64,000 bases of DNA. Origin: Kushneria pakistanensis (lineage in GTDB: Bacteria > Pseudomonadota > Gammaproteobacteria > Pseudomonadales > Halomonadaceae). Location: NCBI RefSeq assembly GCF_014652795.1, contig NZ_BMZM01000001.1, positions 558,001 to 622,000 on the forward strand, in the 5' to 3' direction. Shown here one piece after another: positions 60,629 through 64,000 of this stretch (position 1 is its first letter; the number at the start of each line of letters is the position of its first letter). Both the position numbers and the translations under genes were made by a program. The notes below the pieces were generated by a model. It did not search any database and was not told the origin of the DNA. It saw only the letters and a list, made by a program, of their open reading frames with translations.

Positions 60629-61432
60629 ATGGAGATCACGCTCAAGGGCAAGACAGCACTGGTGACCGGTGCCAACCGCGGTATCGGCGCACATATGGCC
60701 GAATCGCTCGCCCGTGCCGGCGCCAACGTGGCCTTTCATACGCGCAAACCTCGTGATGAGGTCAACGAGACTGCCGAGCGGCTGGCAAGGGAGTGCGGTA
60801 TTACAACCGGTGTGGTGGTCGCGGATCTGGGCGACCCGAACGCCGTGGATGACATGTTCCTGCAGTTTGACGATCAGTTCGAGCAGATCGATATCCTGAT
60901 CAACAACGCAGGGTTTGAAAACGCCCATGCGCTGGAAGACATGCCTCGTGAGGACTGGCAGTCCCTGATGAACGTCAATCTCAATGCGCCGTTTTACTGC
61001 TCGCAGCACGCCGCCCGACGCATGAAACAACAGGGACAGGGTGGCGTCATCATCAACGTCCAGTCCATTCATGATGAGGTAGTCAGAAAGGGTGTGGCGC
61101 ACTACAGCGTTGCCAAGGCCGGTCTCAAGACCCTGACCCGTGCCGCCGCCGTGGAGTGGGGCGAATACGGCATTCGCGTGGTAGGGCTTTCGCCGGGCGC
61201 CATCAGCACCGATATCAACCAGGAAGATAACGAACGCCTGGGCATCGACAACATGAACAGCTGGATTCCGCTGGGCTTTATCGGCGAGACGAAGGATGTC
61301 GCTGGTGTCACGGTCTTTCTGTGCTCGGAGCAGGCGCGCTATATCACCGGCACCACCCTCTATGTCGATGGCGCCTTCATGCATAACGTCATGCGTTATG
61401 ACATGCGCCCGGACCATGATCTTGGCGTCTAG
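60629..61432 (+). CDS. Short-chain dehydrogenase/reductase (SDR)
   Basis: 267 residues from ATG 60629, behind AGGGAGAG. ALVTGANRGIGAHMAESLARAGANVAFHTR is the TGxxxGIG cofactor motif (Arg after it suggests NADP). ILINNAGFE is the NNAG motif, VIINVQSIHDE gives the catalytic Ser, and HYSVAKAGLKTLTRAAAVEWG gives Tyr-x3-Lys. GAISTDIN and GTTLYVDGAFMH complete the classical SDR fold. The substrate is unknown; glucose dehydrogenase and 3-oxoacyl reductase types are both possible. It stands alone between the transporter and recC. Confidence 0.9.
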   Translation: MEITLKGKTALVTGANRGIGAHMAESLARAGANVAFHTRKPRDEVNETAERLARECGITTGVVVADLGDPNAVDDMFLQFDDQFEQIDILINNAGFENAHALEDMPREDWQSLMNVNLNAPFYCSQHAARRMKQQGQGGVIINVQSIHDEVVRKGVAHYSVAKAGLKTLTRAAAVEWGEYGIRVVGLSPGAISTDINQEDNERLGIDNMNSWIPLGFIGETKDVAGVTVFLCSEQARYITGTTLYVDGAFMHNVMRYDMRPDHDLGV

Positions 61433-61454
61433 TCCCTGATGAACGCCTGCAAGG

Positions 61455-61477
61455 CGCGGGGGAGTAGTACTCCCGCG
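61455..61477. repeat. Hairpin between the SDR gene and recC
   Basis: CGCGGGGGAGTA and TACTCCCGCG nearly mirror each other (CGCGGG...CCCGCG ends). No T-run follows; 76 bp before the recC start. Confidence 0.35.
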
Positions 61478-61552
61478 TCGTGAAGGCTTCGCAGCTCCCG
61501 GCGCGACAGGTAGGATAGGCGGCCCCACCGTCTGCTGTGCTCCGGGAGCGCG

Positions 61553-64000
61553 ATGTTTACCGTTTTGCATGCCAACCATCTCGAGGATCTGCGTGATCTG
61601 GCCATGGCGCTTTCCGAGCGCGACCCGCTGGCGCCGCTTGAAAGTGAAACCTTCCTGGTGCAATCCAACGGCATGGCGCAGTGGCTGCAGCTGTGTCTGG
61701 CACAGCATCATGGCGTGGCGGCCTCGCTTGATTTCCCCCTGCCTTCGAGCTTTGTCTGGCGCGCCTATCGTGCCGTGCTCGGCGATGACATTCCCAGGCG
61801 CTCTCCCTTTGACAAGGGGCCGATGACCTGGCGGCTGATGCGACTGTTGCCGCGCCTTTTGCGTCAGAGCGAATTTGCCCCACTGGCCCACTATCTTGAT
61901 GACGAGATGCCCGTCGGAGAACAGGTCTCCGATATGCCGCCCTGCGGTGAGCGCAAGAGCTATCAGCTGGCCTCCAGGCTGGCGGATCTGTTTGACCAGT
62001 ATCTGGTCTACCGACCCGACTGGATGGCCGCCTGGGCACGGGGAGAGACCGCGCCTGGTGATATTGCTCCGGTGGACCACTGGCAGCCGATGCTCTGGCG
62101 TGCGCTTCTGGAAGACGCCTCGGAAGAGGCACAGCGCCATCATCGTGCGGCGCTGCATGACCGTTTTCTGGTACAGGCCCGTGCGCTTGAATCCGTGCCG
62201 AAGGGACTGCCGCGCCGGCTGTTTGTCTTTGGCATTTCGGCGCTGCCGTTTCAGCTGCTTGAGGCCCTGCATGCCCTGTCCGGCGTGATGGATGTGATAC
62301 TGATGGTGGCCAACCCGTGTCGTTTTTACTGGGGCGATATCGTGGCCGATCGCGACGTGCTGCGGGCCAAGCTCCGGCGGGAAAGCCACCGCCAGCGCCA
62401 CCAGGATGCCCCGTCGCTTGAAGGGCTGGATAGTGAAACGCTGCACTTGAGTGCCAATCCGCTGCTGGCCGGCTGGGGCGCGCAGGGGCGTGATTTCATC
62501 GAGGCGCTGTATGACTTCGAGGCCGACAACGCCTTTGACATGGAGCACGATATCTTTCGTGATCCACAGCAGGCAGAGGCGCAAAGCCTGCTGCATCAGC
62601 TTCAGCAGGAGGTGCTGGATCTGGTGCATCCGGCGCGACGCGCTGAAGAGGAAGGCGGCAAACGACTGATTGACGACCATGACCGTTCGCTTGCCTTTAC
62701 CCGCGCTCATTCACCGCTGCGCGAGGTAGAGATCCTTCATGACCAGATGCTGGACGCCTTTACTCGCCATCCCGGGCTGCGCCCGAGGGACATGGTCGTG
62801 CTGGTGCCGGATATCGAGCGTTACGCCCCGCTGATTGACGCCGTGTTCGGGCAGATTCCCCGCGATGATGCCCGCTACATTCCCTATACGGTGTCCGATC
62901 GCATCGCCTCGGGGGCAAGCCCGCTGATGAGTGCGGCGCTGTCGCTTCTGGAGCTTCCCGAGCGACGTCTGGGCGTCAGTGAGGTGCTCGACTGGCTGGA
63001 AGTCCCGGCCTTTCGGCGGCGCTTTGATATCGAGGAGGATGAACTCGAAAAGCTGTCACAGTGGCTGGCCGGCAGCGGCGTACGCTGGGGGCTGGACGGC
63101 GAGCATCGCGACACGCTGGATCTGCCGGGACTTTCGGAAAATACCTGGCAGTTCGGTCTGGATCGCATGTTGCTGGGGTTTGCCATCGGAGAGGGCAGTT
63201 TTGACGGCATTCAGGCGTATGATGAAATTGGCGGTCTGGAGGCCGATCTTGCCGGCCGGCTGGCTGAGTTGATGACCCGCCTGCGGCACTGGTGTCAGCA
63301 TCTGACAACGCCTGTGAGCATTGATGACTGGGTCGCACGTCTGGAGGAGATGCTCGGTGCGCTGTTTGAACCTGTCGAGCAGAATGACTTCGACATTCTT
63401 GAGCGCCTGTCCCGCGCTGCCCGAACGCTGGCCGAGGAAGGCGATTGTGCCCATTTTGATGAAGTGCTGCCGCTGACGGTCTTTCGCGAGGCGCTGACCG
63501 ATCGACTCGATGAGGGCGGCCTGGCCCAGCGCTTTCTGGCCGGGCGGGTCAACTTTGCAACGCTGATGCCGATGCGCGCCATCCCGTTTCGCCATACCTG
63601 GCTTTTAGGCATGAATGACGGCGACTACCCGCGGGTGCGCCTGCCGCAGGACTTTGACCTGATGGCCACACGCCATCGCAGCGGTGACCGCTCGCGCCGT
63701 GATGATGACCGCTACCTGATGCTCGAGGCGATGCTGGCCAGCCGTGATGCACTGACCATCTCATGGGTCGGACGTGATCAGCGCGACAACACCGAGCGCG
63801 CGCCCTCGATTCTGGTCAGCGAACTGCTCGATACCCTGTCGATGGGCTGGCGGGCGCGGGAGGATGATACCGAGGCCGCACTGTTTGCGCGGCTGGTGAC
63901 CACCCACCCGCTACAGCCCTTTGCACGTGGCTATTTCGCCAGCGATGAAGCCGCAGATACGCCCGAACGCCTGTTTACCTTTGAGAGCAGCTGGGAAAGT
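61553..64000 (+). CDS. recC: RecBCD enzyme subunit RecC (partial, runs off right edge)
   Basis: 816 codons without a stop up to the window end, so the C-terminus is cut. The ATG at 61553 follows GGGAG. MFTVLHANHLEDLRDLAMALSERDPLAPLESETFLVQSNGMAQWLQL is the RecC N-terminus, and SYQLASRLADLFDQYLVYRPDWMAAW, FGISALPFQLLEALHAL, REVEILHDQMLDAFTRHPGLRPRDMVVLVPDIERYAPLI and RFLAGRVNFATLMPMRAIPFRHTWLLGMNDGDYPRV are hallmark regions. RecC recognises Chi and holds RecB and RecD during double-strand-break repair. recB and recD are expected just to the right. Confidence 0.95.
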   Translation, partial: MFTVLHANHLEDLRDLAMALSERDPLAPLESETFLVQSNGMAQWLQLCLAQHHGVAASLDFPLPSSFVWRAYRAVLGDDIPRRSPFDKGPMTWRLMRLLPRLLRQSEFAPLAHYLDDEMPVGEQVSDMPPCGERKSYQLASRLADLFDQYLVYRPDWMAAWARGETAPGDIAPVDHWQPMLWRALLEDASEEAQRHHRAALHDRFLVQARALESVPKGLPRRLFVFGISALPFQLLEALHALSGVMDVILMVANPCRFYWGDIVADRDVLRAKLRRESHRQRHQDAPSLEGLDSETLHLSANPLLAGWGAQGRDFIEALYDFEADNAFDMEHDIFRDPQQAEAQSLLHQLQQEVLDLVHPARRAEEEGGKRLIDDHDRSLAFTRAHSPLREVEILHDQMLDAFTRHPGLRPRDMVVLVPDIERYAPLIDAVFGQIPRDDARYIPYTVSDRIASGASPLMSAALSLLELPERRLGVSEVLDWLEVPAFRRRFDIEEDELEKLSQWLAGSGVRWGLDGEHRDTLDLPGLSENTWQFGLDRMLLGFAIGEGSFDGIQAYDEIGGLEADLAGRLAELMTRLRHWCQHLTTPVSIDDWVARLEEMLGALFEPVEQNDFDILERLSRAARTLAEEGDCAHFDEVLPLTVFREALTDRLDEGGLAQRFLAGRVNFATLMPMRAIPFRHTWLLGMNDGDYPRVRLPQDFDLMATRHRSGDRSRRDDDRYLMLEAMLASRDALTISWVGRDQRDNTERAPSILVSELLDTLSMGWRAREDDTEAALFARLVTTHPLQPFARGYFASDEAADTPERLFTFESSWES

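Noticed and set aside
60608-62710. 700-codon minus-strand open frame
   Set aside because: It lies opposite the SDR gene and recC, both with intact motifs. Long antisense frames are common in GC-rich DNA, and this one has no start signal or domain.
1-64000. CRISPR arrays, insertion sequences or prophage genes
   Set aside because: No regularly spaced repeats, transposase, integrase or phage structural genes were found on reading the window.

Overview
The window looks like a chromosomal segment of a moderately GC-rich gammaproteobacterium, most likely a member of the Halomonadaceae (Halomonas, Kushneria or Chromohalobacter type). This rests on the style of the proteins (RecC, SbcCD, OpgD, MepM, thiol peroxidase, NirBD/NasA) and on gene content typical of a free-living aerobic heterotroph. 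It is an inference, because no rRNA gene or species marker is present. Both ends cut genes: an inositol-dehydrogenase-type gene on the left and recC on the right.

Layout. (1) 1-8146 is a myo-inositol catabolism block: iolG-like (partial), iolH-like and iolI-like genes on the minus strand, a divergent RpiR-type regulator, iolB, an NCS1-type permease and a second Gfo/Idh/MocA dehydrogenase. A TGGAA-N6-TTCCA palindrome lies in front of three of these transcription units, suggesting one regulon. (2) 8147-11300 is an accessory-looking stretch with a 3'-terminal tRNA fragment (possible attachment-site scar), a VOC protein, strong hairpins, a 20-codon ORF with its own promoter and RBS, a secreted protein, an NlpE-like lipoprotein, a zinc-ribbon protein and a 59-residue metallothionein. 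(3) 11297-18468 is a four-carbon acid sugar (threonate/erythronate) pathway: a GntP permease and denD on minus; a FadR-type regulator, ltnD, otnK, otnC and otnI on plus, with two TTGTCTGACA operators between them. (4) 18495-20009 is an acetyl-CoA hydrolase/CoA-transferase. (5) 20187-28540 is assimilatory nitrate/nitrite reduction: a minus operon (NirB-like flavoprotein, nirB, nirD, nirC) divergent from nasA, each side with a good sigma-54 type -24/-12 element. (6) 28544-32420 is sucrose use (cscB, cscR, cscA) with a 16-bp perfect LacI-type palindrome.

(7) 32560-43310 carries an ABC exporter, small membrane proteins, a DUF748 protein with an outer-membrane efflux factor, a MepM-type peptidase, an AT-rich gap of about 700 bp, a LysR regulator and a glutathionyl-hydroquinone reductase. 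(8) 43311-64000 is mostly housekeeping: a DEAD-box helicase with a DbpA-type tail, endonuclease V, an alpha/beta hydrolase, SbcCD, OpgD, a histidine phosphatase, thiol peroxidase, an OsmC protein, an RcnB-type protein, ArgE, an MHS-type transporter, an SDR dehydrogenase and recC.

Genes shorter than about 60 codons (metallothionein, 20-aa and 37-aa ORFs) and the two genes that run off the window edges were read directly from the sequence. Nothing in the window is a CRISPR array, an insertion sequence or a complete prophage.
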